From NCBI GenBank assembly GCA_032622095.1, contig CP136069.1:46478194-46542193 (forward strand): a DNA stretch of 64,000 bases, in the 5' to 3' direction. Below are positions 47,263 to 58,258 of this stretch, piece after piece. Numbering within the stretch: the stretch's first letter is position 1; the number at the start of each line of letters is the position of its first letter. The position numbers and the translations under genes are program-made. Origin of the DNA: Siphonodentalium dalli. Its lineage: Eukaryota; Mollusca; Scaphopoda; Gadilida; Siphonodentaliidae. Below the pieces are notes generated by a model. The model worked only from the letters and a program-made list of their open reading frames with translations, made no database searches and was not told where the DNA came from.

Positions 47263-49179
47263 TTCTGAATGATAGCAATGTACAGTGTCACTGACTACAA
47301 TTGGAGTATAACTTAAGATAAGCGCTGAACCGCTTCTTGTTAGATTATCTCATAAACTAAATTCAATGCTTTGTCTGGTGTATAATAATTAAGGGTCGAA
47401 TACATACTGTTTAAACCAAGTTGTGAAGTAGTCAATTTTATTTTCATTGTGCTTTGGCAATATGCACACCGTTGCTAAGAGGAAGACACTTGACGTATTC
47501 GACAAAATCGATTGGGAACAGAATGGTAGCATAGTGAAGCTATTTTGTTGTATTTTTGTGTATTTTCGTTCATTAGTATAAAATCATGACATCTTGTGAG
47601 CAACATTTGATTAAAAATGGATACACACTTGTATGTAATTTCTGTATGAAAATTACATGTATTTTACATTGTCACACCATTCATTGATAACACTAATCAC
47701 ATGCGCGTTAGAGGTTCATCGTTAACAGACGAGACAAGTGAGTAGTTATATATAAACGATTGTCAAACTGACTGCTATCCGGAAATATATTTTAGGCCAG
47801 TCATATACATGTCGTCTACCTTTCTACTATAAATTACAACACAAATGTATGCAAATAGCCAGAGTCTGCGCTTTATTGTGCAAAGAGGCATATCACAAAC
47901 AGCTGGTATTATTCCTTCGTTAAAACAGAGATGAAACCCATTCTTTGGGAAAAAATCCTCTGAAAACATGAAACAATGCCTCATACATGACATGGATATA
48001 ACATGAATAAATTTGTATCATGACAAAGTAATATAATATACAATGTTCTACTCATGTGCATATATCAGATTTTTTTTTTTTGGTTCTGTTTTTGCCTTTA
48101 TTGTATGCTATACTTTTGTATAATATATTTGTTGTGGAACCATGCGCTGAAAGCAGACTGGCTAAAGTGATCTATTTCACTCATAACGCCTAAGTCGTAA
48201 ACACATTTCAATTGTAATACTGCTCACTCATAATATACCTTGACAAATCATGCAGTCACCGAACGAGCGCTCAACACATTTCGGTGACCATTCAATAGTA
48301 CTCACTCGTATCCATATAGACAAAAGTTTTGATCCTATTCTTCGAAACGAACAGAACTATTATTCTCGCATGGATACCGACATGAATCAAGTCTGACTGA
48401 TACGTGGGATTTTGTTAATGCATGACCGCATGGTGAATCCCATGTTAAGAGAACGTGCATGATGTATGTATGCGATTTGTATGTTATTTCCAGAGATTCC
48501 CATGTCATCAATGTTCATCAATCTAATCGACACAGAGTCAGGATGAGATTTGATTTTTCGACTATGAACTCAAATTTTAACAAACCGATATGGTGTTATC
48601 GTGCCTTGAATAACATGCATGGAACATTTCAGAAAGAAACTACTGGTAGGCTGAGAATGCTCGGATATTTTGAGGCAGAGCTATAGTGATACGTGCATCG
48701 TGTCGTTGATTTAAAAAAGAGTGACACCCCCTACCATTGTTCAGCCAATATTTACAAAAGAATATCTGTTTCTCAAGCCAAAGATTGAACATATTCCTAT
48801 AGCTATCACAATTTTAGCCTTGTTTATACAGGTTTGAATTGGAACATGTTCGAGTTAAGGGCTCCTGTAAATTCCCACTTAATAAGAACTAGAACTCAGA
48901 GCGGTCAACCACATGCCTAATGATTGGTTTGTCAGTAGACAAATATTACATTATCTGTAATTTCCATGTAAGTCACCAAATACACTATAGTTACAGGGAT
49001 TACATGCATGTGTGTATCCACCATAACCATTGTTTGAAAATATTCAAAAGACATGTTGTCAAATTCAATTTCCTTTGCCATGTTCTGCTAACTGTTTTAG
49101 ATTTGGTCTTACGGCCTTTTGTTGTCTGTCAACCTGCAGCCTATTAGTCCACTATAATTATATTATAATATGTATACCT

Positions 49180-49475
49180 ACATGATGCGCTTGGGCATAC
49201 ACAACTACCAATTTGATAACCCTTTCTATACTAAATCATCATTGACGAGTAGTTATCAATATAGGAAATATTCAGATAGTTTGTTGAACTCATTCAGCCT
49301 AAGAGTGGTGGAGCCATGGAATCATCTAACAGAAAAAATGGTCTATGCAGAAGACATGAACACATTCAAAAACAATGTTGATTACCATTGGCAGGACCAA
49401 GAAATTAAATTAAATTTCAAGGCTGAGTTGAGGCTGACAGACCCTGATACGTTCAGTCAAACAAAAAACTAAAAT
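49180..49475 (+). pseudogene. LINE ORF2 C-terminal fragment
   Basis: The frame reads YQYRKYSDSLLNSFSLRVVE, PWNHL and AEDMNTFKNNVDYHW, matching the usual 'RKYFFS.RVV..WN.LP..VV.A.S...FK..LD..W' end of jockey/CR1-type ORF2 proteins, then a stop at 49472. In copy I the frame breaks right after SLLN because the downstream 0.3 kb is gone. The fragment lies inside the CCCTTTCTATAC element. Confidence 0.65.
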
Positions 49476-50134
49476 TCAGGAGAGTTCGGAGAAACAGAAG
49501 ATGAAGAATCAGAGGTGGATATAGTGGCATCTATAGAAGCCAGCGTCCACTAACAACATCAGGTTACATAAGGTTTTAAGGTTTACTATACAAACATGTG
49601 TCCAATAACTAGGACACCTTCTGTACTTGTATTTATTACACGCTTTTTCCTAGAAGTACAGTGTTATTGCTGTTCCATATTTACAAATCCGTATGGAACG
49701 TACATTCCATACCCATCACGTTGACGTAAAATGATGTACAGGACGTTCGCCTCAACCATGAAACTGGAACTATTTAAATAAATGAATCATCACACATGAC
49801 AAACACGCCCTGTATGTGCCTAAATAAACCTTCTAATCCTGTATGTTTAATGCACGGATTCTAGGACGCGAAGCGTGTAATAAACACAGAACGACACGAT
49901 GTGTAAATGGGTTTGTCGATACGGCACTCGTGATGTCGAGTCGAAAGCGCCTCTCGTTCTATCCTTCCGAGACAGCACTCGTGCCGTATCGACTAACACA
50001 TTTACACATCGTGTCGTTCTGTGTATTTATCTGCCGTTTGCTTATATCACCTGTACATCCCTGCAAATAAATAATAGACTATTCCTATGTACACTTTATA
50101 ACTGACTGGGTGAATCCATTTAGTATAGAAAGGG
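49220..50134. mobile_element. TTAA-type MITE with CCCTTTCTATACTAAAT termini, copy II
   Basis: Same ends as 36446-37088 with TTAA at 50135-50138 on the right. It is longer because the LINE fragment is retained. Confidence 0.6.
49887..50021. repeat. Long hairpin, copy II
   Basis: Paralogue of 36824-36975. The arms are largely paired, with the centre shortened to GATGTCGAGTCGAAAGCGCC. Confidence 0.85.
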
Positions 50135-52170
50135 TTAACGCGACTCGTCCTCCGGTGTTCAGCACTCGCGTACTGGAGAATACTAGACACACACCTTTGT
50201 ATGTTGCAGTCTGATAATCTATTAACAGAATCAATACCACGCATATCTCCACAAGAATATGCCACCTCCTCAGTGTCACAATACCATGGTTGTTGTCAGT
50301 ATTGCCATTATATACCCGATTTATAAACGGTTCCCACCCCCGGCCAATACAAGCGCTCCAATTAATGAGCAATGTCTACTGTCAGCCTGTTATCACGGAA
50401 ATAATCCCATTGTGAACGTATTTCATGGGACTGAGATTAGCTCATAATGGCAATATTTAGATGTGCAATATCTCAAACGCTTGTTATTAAAACAGCCCTA
50501 TATATGGGGATATTTCAATTTGAAATAAGCCCGTATTGTACTTATTTTCAAGAGAACAGGCTGGAAAATAACACGAATAAACCAATTCACGACATACCAG
50601 ATGCATATAATGTGCTTTCATTGTGGCCCGCGCCATCTAACGAAATAACGGTATTGGTCAACTATGCGCTTTTTTACGAATCAAAATATTTTTCATTCGA
50701 GCTTCAACCGCCGGTGGGATCGTTCTGAACAATGGCCCACATGGCTGTCGCATTACTTACTTCGGCGGATTATGGATACTTCTATTGTCCCCGCTGATGT
50801 CAGGCTGCTCGCACTGAGCTCAATCAACGTGGATCACTGCCTGACCCGGATTCTAAGGGTCAATTCACACCGGGCGCGAGCGCGCGATTTTTACGGCCGT
50901 TTTCTGTCGTCCGTAGCGGCTCAAAGCGCGCGACTTTTATATTCAAACCGAAAGCGACTAGATCGCATCGTCGCGCGCGATGGTTTTATTTCGGTAGATA
51001 ATCGTTTGAGTGCATCATTTACAGGCAGGACACAGATACAATGTATATGGACATTTCCCTCAGGAATGCCGATATTTCAACACACTTCCCATGATTTTGA
51101 ATAGTTTCACTACGAATATGCGAACAGTAGCAAGAGATTTCCTGCGTGAGTACGTACTATCACTTCTCCAACACGTGTAATTGAGTAGTGGGGAACATGG
51201 TCAGTACTGTGAACGCTGTGAATAGTGTAGGCGACTCTAAGAAAATTATCAGTGCAGACCAAATCGGGTATTATGAAATCCGTTTGTAAGGAATGTTGCA
51301 CATCTCTCGTCAGGTAAAGGAAAATCACTCTATAGCTATGCGATTGGACATGAGAACTTCCTTTCTTCAATTGGTGAAAGCTTAGAGTTGCACAAGGGTA
51401 TTTGAATGTGTTTGACCCTTTTTCCGCGGATTGTCTTTTTTTTTTAACTTAATTGACCGTATTGATTAAATCTGTCAATATATGAGAAAAATAGAACTCA
51501 AACCACGGGCCTGATAGAGGGTCACCAGGGGACGTTGCCAGTGGGGCTGGGACATTAAGTTGGGGGTGTCTACCCACTCCGACTTGGTTTCAAATGTTAT
51601 ACTGTTGAAACATGTCGGTAAATACATTTGTTAAATGCACTGGTGGGAACATTTTACTGGAGCAAAAATACATGGACGGGTCTACATGTGTGGGTATAAT
51701 ATGGTGACCATTCACTAGATGCATTTTACCAGAGTAAAATTACCTGGTTCCACTCACCCTGCATGGTATAATACCACAAAATACCAGAGTGTTTTACCAT
51801 GGTTTACCAGAGTGCTTTTTTTTATAAGAGAAATATATAATTTAAAAATAATCTCATTTGACAAGGGATAAGTGTTACTTTTTTAGGGGAAGGGAGTATG
51901 CCCAACTTTGATGTCCCAAACAATATTATACTGAATGCATCCTGCTTGTTGTAATTTACCGTTCCTATTAGTTGAAAAATTATAACTATAATCTCTATAG
52001 TCTTAAATTCCAAACTTAGTGCTGTATTTCGTGCATGGAATCGAAAACTGCATGGTTGTATTTTATCCGTGGGTATGGGCTGCCCGAGTATACTTCAACA
52101 ATCTAGCACCAGACAATATTTCCGAGTCTGGGAAATTAGATTTGCATGGTTGAATTTCTCCAATGATTAA

Positions 52171-52562
52171 CCCTTTACCCAACAGAAGGGCCCTGTGCCA
52201 ATGCATTCTCTTATATATGCGAGTCGACCATAGGTCGCCTCGCATATATAAGAGAATGCATTGGCTTAACACATTAAAAATTATAAAATTGTTAAAGAAT
52301 GTAAGAAAAAATGGTAAAAAGTGTTAAAAAAAGTTTTTTTTTAGGCCAATGCATTCTCTTATATATGCGAGGCGACCTATGGTCGACTCGCATATATAAG
52401 AGAATGCATTGGCACAGGGCATAACTGTAACTATCACAATGTGGTCAAGGAGCCGGTTCCAATGATATCCATATTTGTATGGTTTTATTGAGACAGACCG
52501 AAGATATTTTAGGCTGTTGAAGCTTTATTTGGCCGGTTTAGGCCGGTTTGTTGGGTAAAGGG
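52171..52562. mobile_element. piggyBac-like MITE with two mirrored palindromes, copy II
   Basis: TTAA flanks are at 52167-52170 and 52563-52566. Same termini and palindromes as 40886-41280, differing by a 5-bp deletion near the right end. Confidence 0.85.
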
Positions 52563-53075
52563 TTAAGCATGATTCCTAAATGTTAGAAATGTTCAATCCA
52601 ACGACCCGATACCGATTTAAACGCTTTGACCTGATTCCTTTACTCCATAATTCGAGCATAAGTCCGAATATCATGAACTGTAGAACTTTTGAAAGCATGC
52701 GAGGATGAGACACACACCGACCCTTCGTCATTACGAACCTGAATGAAATTTTCAACTGCAGTGAATACTGCCACAACGATACCCTTTATTTATAAAATGC
52801 AACTATTTCTCTCTGTTTATGAACCCCACCAAAAATATATTTATACACGTCCGTGCATGATTTGAGCCAAGCACCCTTACATAGCATGCCATGTCGTCGC
52901 CGCAGAAGTTAGCGCTCGACGAAGGGTTAAGAAATGATTGCGAAATACACCCAGCGACAATCCTTTAGACCACCATTCACCCGTGGATCAAGGCGGTGAA
53001 AATCAATTATTCAACCTTGTTTATTTGTAACTCAATACTATTTTCCCAATGCTGTGTTATCTCTGTACCATTAAC

Positions 53076-54540
53076 ACTGTGTATATCCGACACCGGAAAA
53101 TAGGCAGGACAATTTCATTTGTTTACACAATATACCGAGTATTCGTGATTGTTAAAAACCAGTACACATCAGGAAGATAAAAAATCCCTCTGAATATTAG
53201 TAGAGTATACTGTACTTCTAAAATAAACTATCTACACATTCTGGATATAGTACGTCCTCAGAAATCACGATTATTAGGTTAAATTCTATGGATCGTCTGC
53301 AACTTGGTCTGATAAACACTGATTTTCTCATATCTAAAACGTCTGTATGTTTGCATATTGATATGCGCATGACGTAAGAAAGGTCCACAATGACTTACAT
53401 AGAACCAAACATGAGTTTTTCGGCTGTTTGTTAAAATTATTGGCGAAAGACATAATTATTTGGTGTACGACGACTTGCAGGAGCATTGTCGTACAAATTG
53501 CAATTCGCATGTTTTGTTACTGTGCGGCATATTTCAAGCCCAAAACTATATCTGCCAATGGTAGGCAAATTGTTGGGCCAAATGGGAGTCATATCATTAA
53601 TCATCATTATGGTGACGATTGCGTCATTTTGTTGCTTTCCAGCTCATTGGAACACCACGTGTATGTCAACTCAATGGAAACCTATTTTTAGCTTTAAAAT
53701 AACATCAGAGTATCCATCAAAACTCTAGTTGCCATGATAAATTTGAAAGTCTTCTTTGAAATTTAACACAAACTATCATATTTGGCGATGTTATGATACA
53801 TATCTCTCCGAAACGCCAAACATTGAAATGAGCATTAATGATTATAGATCCCATTTACTCCCATTTACTAATGTTCGAAGACAATCTTAGTTTACATCAA
53901 GTCTGACTTCACACACCATCACTGGTTAGTAACTGCGCGCCAACAATGGTTTTATAAATATAAAATAAATTGTGATGCGAACTATGTGAATTATGTCTTG
54001 TTGTCATTATAAATGTCATCATTGTAACATCTGCATTAAACATGAAGCTCGATAATAGAAGCAAGCAGGTGTTAATTTTAAAATTATTAATTGCCTGCAT
54101 GAGGAGAGAAAGTGAAAACGCTAATGGATTGGATTTTATAAATCAAGATGGCCGCTGGCGGCCATGTTTTTTTCCAACTGACTCCAAAATGAATCGTTCC
54201 GGTCTAAATGTTGATGTCAACAGCTATGACAAATTTCATAGTGATCCGACCAAAGGTACGACCTGTAGCCTGTATTGTTGACGACTCACACACGCACACG
54301 CGCACCCTCACACCCTCCCTCGCACACACGGACGACGGATACCAAGCCATGGAAATAACTCAAACTTTACAAAGTAAAGTTGAGCTAACAAGAGATGGGT
54401 TACAGCCAGGTGACTGTCCTCACCACATGATGCCTAGAATAATGGCATAACTCTGGAATGAAACATGCGAACAATATCATTGGACCCTCTAAAACCTCCT
54501 GATCATCCATGTACAATTTCATGAAATCAACACAATGTAT
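53076..54540. other. Unique interval, no convincing gene
   Basis: Two overlapping frames near 53430-53730 have no recognised domain. One 'GATGGCCGCTGGCGGCCATG' repeat unit lies at 54145-54260, and a CACACGCACACG tract at about 54285. Confidence 0.45.
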
Positions 54541-54709
54541 ATGAATATTTCTGCAACAAAAGCCGCCCGTGCCTTTAAGGCAGGTCAAGTTTCTTAACAA
54601 ATATGATGCTTTCTATCATGATCAATATGGCTTCCACAAAGAGCACTCCACAATTCAACCGATACCGAGGTTAAAGGCACGGGCGGCGTTCGTTGCAGAA
54701 ATATTCATA
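54541..54709. mobile_element. Inverted repeat enclosing an RT fragment
   Basis: ATGAATATTTCTGCAACAAA then GCCGCCCGTGCCTTTAA (54541) is answered by TTAAAGGCACGGGCGGCG then TTGCAGAAATATTCAT ending at 54709. The roughly 90 bp between encode FLNKYDAFYHDQYGFHKEHS, the RT motif before domain A. Confidence 0.7.
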
Positions 54710-55312
54710 TTTTTCAAATCGCCATCAACAGAAGGAATATTAAAATATATATAGTTTTGTTCATATGCCAAACATAATCAGTGCGTAAATAGTATATTGT
54801 CGTCAAGACGTACGACGGTGTACGTAAACAAGAGCCTGCTTGTGTTACAGAAGTTTTGCTTGTTTATATAACACAGCGCAATTCTATTGGTTAATCACAC
54901 ACAAATGATATAAACGCCCTTTATTATTAGGAAAACAGTAACAAATAACGCTCTTTATGTTTACCATATCCGGATCTAAACAAAAGCCAAGTTCTGTAAC
55001 GTTTTTTGCTTTTGTTAACATAACAAAGGGAAAAACATTTGACAATAACATACTATTTATGCCATATATATGGTATAAGAACAAGGTCTGTCTATATTTT
55101 ACTATTATTTATGTTTATGCATAAGTCAAATAATGAGTGTACGCGCTTTCTGCATTTGTCGCCTTCTCCGAAGCTTTTCATACGATAATCCACAACATTT
55201 TATTGAAAAAAACTTGAAATATATGGAATAAGAGGCAAATCTCATGAATGATTTAGTAATTATTTTACAAATATATTACAATATGTGGATTTAGAAGGCA
55301 TGCTTTCAGCTA

Positions 55313-55470
55313 CACTTCATATTACACGTGGGGTCACCCAGGTATCTGTTGCCGGACCGATTCTCTTCTTGATTTGTGTCAATGATAAGCAAACATCTTC
55401 TTTATCAATCTTATATCTTGCTGTTGACACAACTGCATATTTAGTCATACAACAACCTTGACAATTTGTA
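55313..55470 (+). pseudogene. LINE RT domain B-C fragment
   Basis: Translates as HITRGVTQVSVAGPILFLIC then VND and LYLAVDTTAYL. It parallels 'S.GVPQGSVLGPLLFLIYIND' and 'FADDT', with the catalytic ADD reading AVD. It lies about 650 bp from the RT piece at 54578 and may be from the same relic. Confidence 0.7.
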
Positions 55471-55551
55471 TGACAACTTTAATTACTTAATAAGGGACTA
55501 ATTCAAACTGACTACCAGATACAGTAATTTTTACACAAAATAATTGCTTCT

Positions 55552-55680
55552 GTGAATATAGTGTTAGCTGTGATTGAAGTAGTTTGCATAATTGCCACAG
55601 CCATCTGATTGTCAACTGTGTAAATATAAGAACAATTGACTTATTTCCTACACAATAACACATCGAGCAACCTAAAATAC
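55552..55680 (-). repeat. Decayed copy of the GPCR 3' end region (distal)
   Basis: It shares CATCTGATTGTCAACTGTGT, AACAATTGACTTATTTCCTA and CACAATAACACATCGAGCAA with the stretch at 56395-56530. It is a second decayed relative of the receptor's coding tail. Confidence 0.5.
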
Positions 55681-55718
55681 ATATACAGGGAAACTCCAAT
55701 CCAATTACATAGTGTTAA

Positions 55719-56352
55719 GCTGCTTTCACATACGCCCGCTTAACGCATGCGTTTCACATAAAAATTTTGCGACCTCTGTGAATCGTGATATCCAATATTT
55801 TTCGGATTGAACAGCAGGTGGTCAAATTGGCGTACAGAATCTATCAGCTCCTTGTCCAAACAGGCTTCGTACCTATTCCTTTTAGGCATGGTGTACCTAC
55901 GCTTCAAAATGAGAGACTGTCAGCAAAAATGCTAACTTCCCACAAAACCATGCCATTCTATGTCATGTAATGTATATTTTGACCTATAACTGCCATCACA
56001 ATTATTTAATTCTTGTTTAATTGGACCCAAGATTAGATAGCATGGTGCCAGCTGTCATACGCCCCCACATAATACCATTCTCATTCGTAAACACCACAAA
56101 ATATCTACGGTATACCGTATATATATATCCCAGGATTACGACCTCGCACCGAATACCCCCGTCCGCTTTGTCCGCTAAGCGGATAGGGTTTCGGTCTGGG
56201 AGCGTAAAGTTGTGCGCGCGCGCAGCTGTTCGCGTTTTGCGGATGGTATGTGAAAGCTCCAGTGATAACATTGGAGACCGAAACCATCCGCTTAACGATG
56301 CGCGTATGGATGCGTTAAACGGATGCGTGAAGCGGACGTATGTGAATGCAGC
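55719..56352. mobile_element. TTAA-flanked MITE with GCTGCTTTCACATACG termini
   Basis: TTAA is at 55715-55718 and 56353-56356. The ends GCTGCTTTCACATACGCCCG and CGGACGTATGTGAATGCAGC are inverted. Subterminal CGCATGCGTTT / GGATGCGTGAAGCGG repeats extend the pairing. There is an internal CCGCTTAACG palindromic set. No transposase is present. It fits piggyBac-type TTAA specificity. Confidence 0.8.
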
Positions 56353-56394
56353 TTAAGTTGTGGTCGAAATGGTTGATATTTTTCGAATAATTTA

Positions 56395-56535
56395 CTTATT
56401 TCCTACACATATAACACAGCGACCAATCTAAAATGTCCGACGTGGTGTTAGCTGCTGTGGAAATTGTTTATATCTTTGTCATAGTCGTCTGATTGGTGTG
56501 AACGGTGCAAAATATGGGAACAATTGACACAAATA
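56395..56535 (-). repeat. Decayed copy of the GPCR 3' end region (proximal)
   Basis: On the minus strand, ACCAATCAGACGACTATGAC and ACAGCAGCTAACACCACGTC parallel the receptor's last codons (CCAGCCAGACGGCAATGTCG; ACAGCTACCACCACGTCATG). Confidence 0.5.
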
Positions 56536-56558
56536 ACAAATCTAACACTCTAAAAATC

Positions 56559-57728
56559 TCATGACGTGGTGGTAGCTGTTTTCGAAATGGTCGACATTGC
56601 CGTCTGGCTGGAGTGAACAGATCGTTCCTCCTTCACGCATATCCTCATTAATGTTTTTCTGTAAACAGGCGACGTCGACATCAGGATGTAAAAATTCTGA
56701 GCAAAATTTAGCAACATTATCGCATTGCAAATGTGCCACATGAAGTCGACTAGTTTCTTCGTTTCTTTGTCATATAGATGCGGATAGGACTCCCGGTAGA
56801 CGAACTCCACTAATTCGACGACGGCCTTGGGAAACAGCGCAACAAACGATACCATTGCCACGGCAACGAGCGCGATACTCGTACGGTCAACAGCTTGTTT
56901 CGTGTCCAAGTGTCCATGACGGGTGCTCTCCCCTTTAAACGCTGTCATCTGTCTGCGCAGGGTTATTATCGTCCACGTGGTCACGACGAAGATGATCAGC
57001 AACGGCATGTGCGTTTTTAGAATCAGGCCAGCGATAAAGAAGGAGACGGCATGCACCTCAAACGGTTTACAAAAGTCAGCATCAACATAACATGCCGTCT
57101 CGGATGCGCATATTAAGCCATAAAGCTCAAATACAATTGCTGCGATGGCTACGATCAGGGTGCAGATGTGAGCATTCCTCTTTGTGCACAGTAAATGTCG
57201 CTTTAACGGGAATACAATAGCTATTAATCGGTCGAGCCCAAGTGCCGCCACCAACCAGGGGGAGATAAATCTACTTATTGTTAGTGGCACAGTCCAGAAA
57301 TAACAGGGGAGTGTTTTTAAGTAAAATGTCTCCTCGAGATTATCACCTCCGTGGAACTTTTCCAGAGTATCTTCAGTGACGGTCTGTATAAGAACGAATG
57401 TGTCGAAGAAAGCAATGTATCTCAAGTACACTGAGTATGAGAACTTCCGGAATGACTTTAAGCTCATGAGTACGAGGATCATCGCATTACCTATCGCTCC
57501 AATCACGGCGATACACACTATAACCACGGCATACGCTTTTTGGTCTATCAATTTATACAGCCCTGACCCCACCGTTAGGTCACTGTTCGGGTCGTCCGTA
57601 GAATCTACAGTCCATGTAATATTTACATCTGGAATCTCCGTAGAAACATTCCACAATGTTATGACATTTGTGTCATTGGTCGAATCCAGTGACGAATTGA
57701 AATCAGTCATGTTTAGTCCAATCAACAC
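56559..57728 (-). CDS. Rhodopsin-like (class A) G-protein-coupled receptor, peptide-receptor type
   Basis: 389-residue single-exon frame starting MLIGLNMTDF and ending ATTTS. It should act in the plasma membrane, passing an extracellular (probably peptide) signal to G proteins. The N-terminus of about 60 residues has five N-glycosylation sequons (N7, N11, N18, N27, N36). TM1 is about 66-89 with GN at 80-81. TM2 is 98-120 with D109. TM3 is about 143-170 with C142 before it and DRL (166-168) in place of DRY. TM4 is about 186-206. ECL2 has C213 and C220. TM5 is about 226-257. TM6 is about 282-310 with P300 but no CWxP. TM7 is about 325-350 with NFAQNFYIL in place of NPxxY. The N..NF pattern in TM7 is common in invertebrate FMRFamide-receptor-like proteins. 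The ligand is unknown. Upstream ATGs in frame are absent. No intron is needed, though a 5' untranslated exon is possible. Confidence 0.85.
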   Translation of the reverse strand: MLIGLNMTDFNSSLDSTNDTNVITLWNVSTEIPDVNITWTVDSTDDPNSDLTVGSGLYKLIDQKAYAVVIVCIAVIGAIGNAMILVLMSLKSFRKFSYSVYLRYIAFFDTFVLIQTVTEDTLEKFHGGDNLEETFYLKTLPCYFWTVPLTISRFISPWLVAALGLDRLIAIVFPLKRHLLCTKRNAHICTLIVAIAAIVFELYGLICASETACYVDADFCKPFEVHAVSFFIAGLILKTHMPLLIIFVVTTWTIITLRRQMTAFKGESTRHGHLDTKQAVDRTSIALVAVAMVSFVALFPKAVVELVEFVYRESYPHLYDKETKKLVDFMWHICNAIMLLNFAQNFYILMSTSPVYRKTLMRICVKEERSVHSSQTAMSTISKTATTTS

Positions 57729-58258
57729 GTGGTTCTACCTAAAAATAAATAGAACATAATTTGTTTCAACTTCTTTGTGTCTGATGAAGTGTTAGTTTCA
57801 ACATACTAAAATCAAAATTTTCAAATCGTATGCGATCTCTTATAATTAACGGTCAAATAAAGCGGCACACTACCATAAACTGAGTGCTTTAGTTTTAGTA
57901 GTAGACAGGGATCACGATGTCGGTGGCCAAATTGGCCATTTTTTTTAAATGACCATAGAACCCTCTCTGAATATCACCAGATCTCACTAAACCCTTTACA
58001 TGCGCTCGTTACTTGTTAATCGGTAGTTGCTCGTCAGTGTATGTTCAGGTAACAATTTCCAAGAAGTTACATGTGCGTATTTATCAAAACAATGATGATT
58101 AGCTTTTATTAGGGTATGCTTTACCAAGTGGCCATTTTACGGAACTTTTCCCATCTCATTGGCGCACATGTGCATTGTCAATTTTCTAATTTCGGAATTT
58201 ATCAGTTATTGTAATTTTAGGTGTGCGTTTTAGTCTCTTGCTTCGGATTTTTTTTTTA
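57729..58258. other. Upstream region of the GPCR, no gene seen
   Basis: AT-rich DNA. I see no clear TATA box at a convincing distance and no repeat shared with the rest of the window until 58259. Confidence 0.4.

Larger units (their letters stand above)
47263..53075. repeat. Segmental duplication, copy II
   Basis: Direct-orientation partner of 33512-41789, free of that copy's hAT-like, 1.65-kb and 0.13-kb insertions. It retains about 0.3 kb (49291-49586) that copy I has lost. Substitution differences are a few percent by eye. Confidence 0.9.

Noticed and set aside
53428-53728. Two overlapping frames of 80-87 codons
   Set aside because: No recognised motif and no support from the duplicated blocks, which end at 53075.
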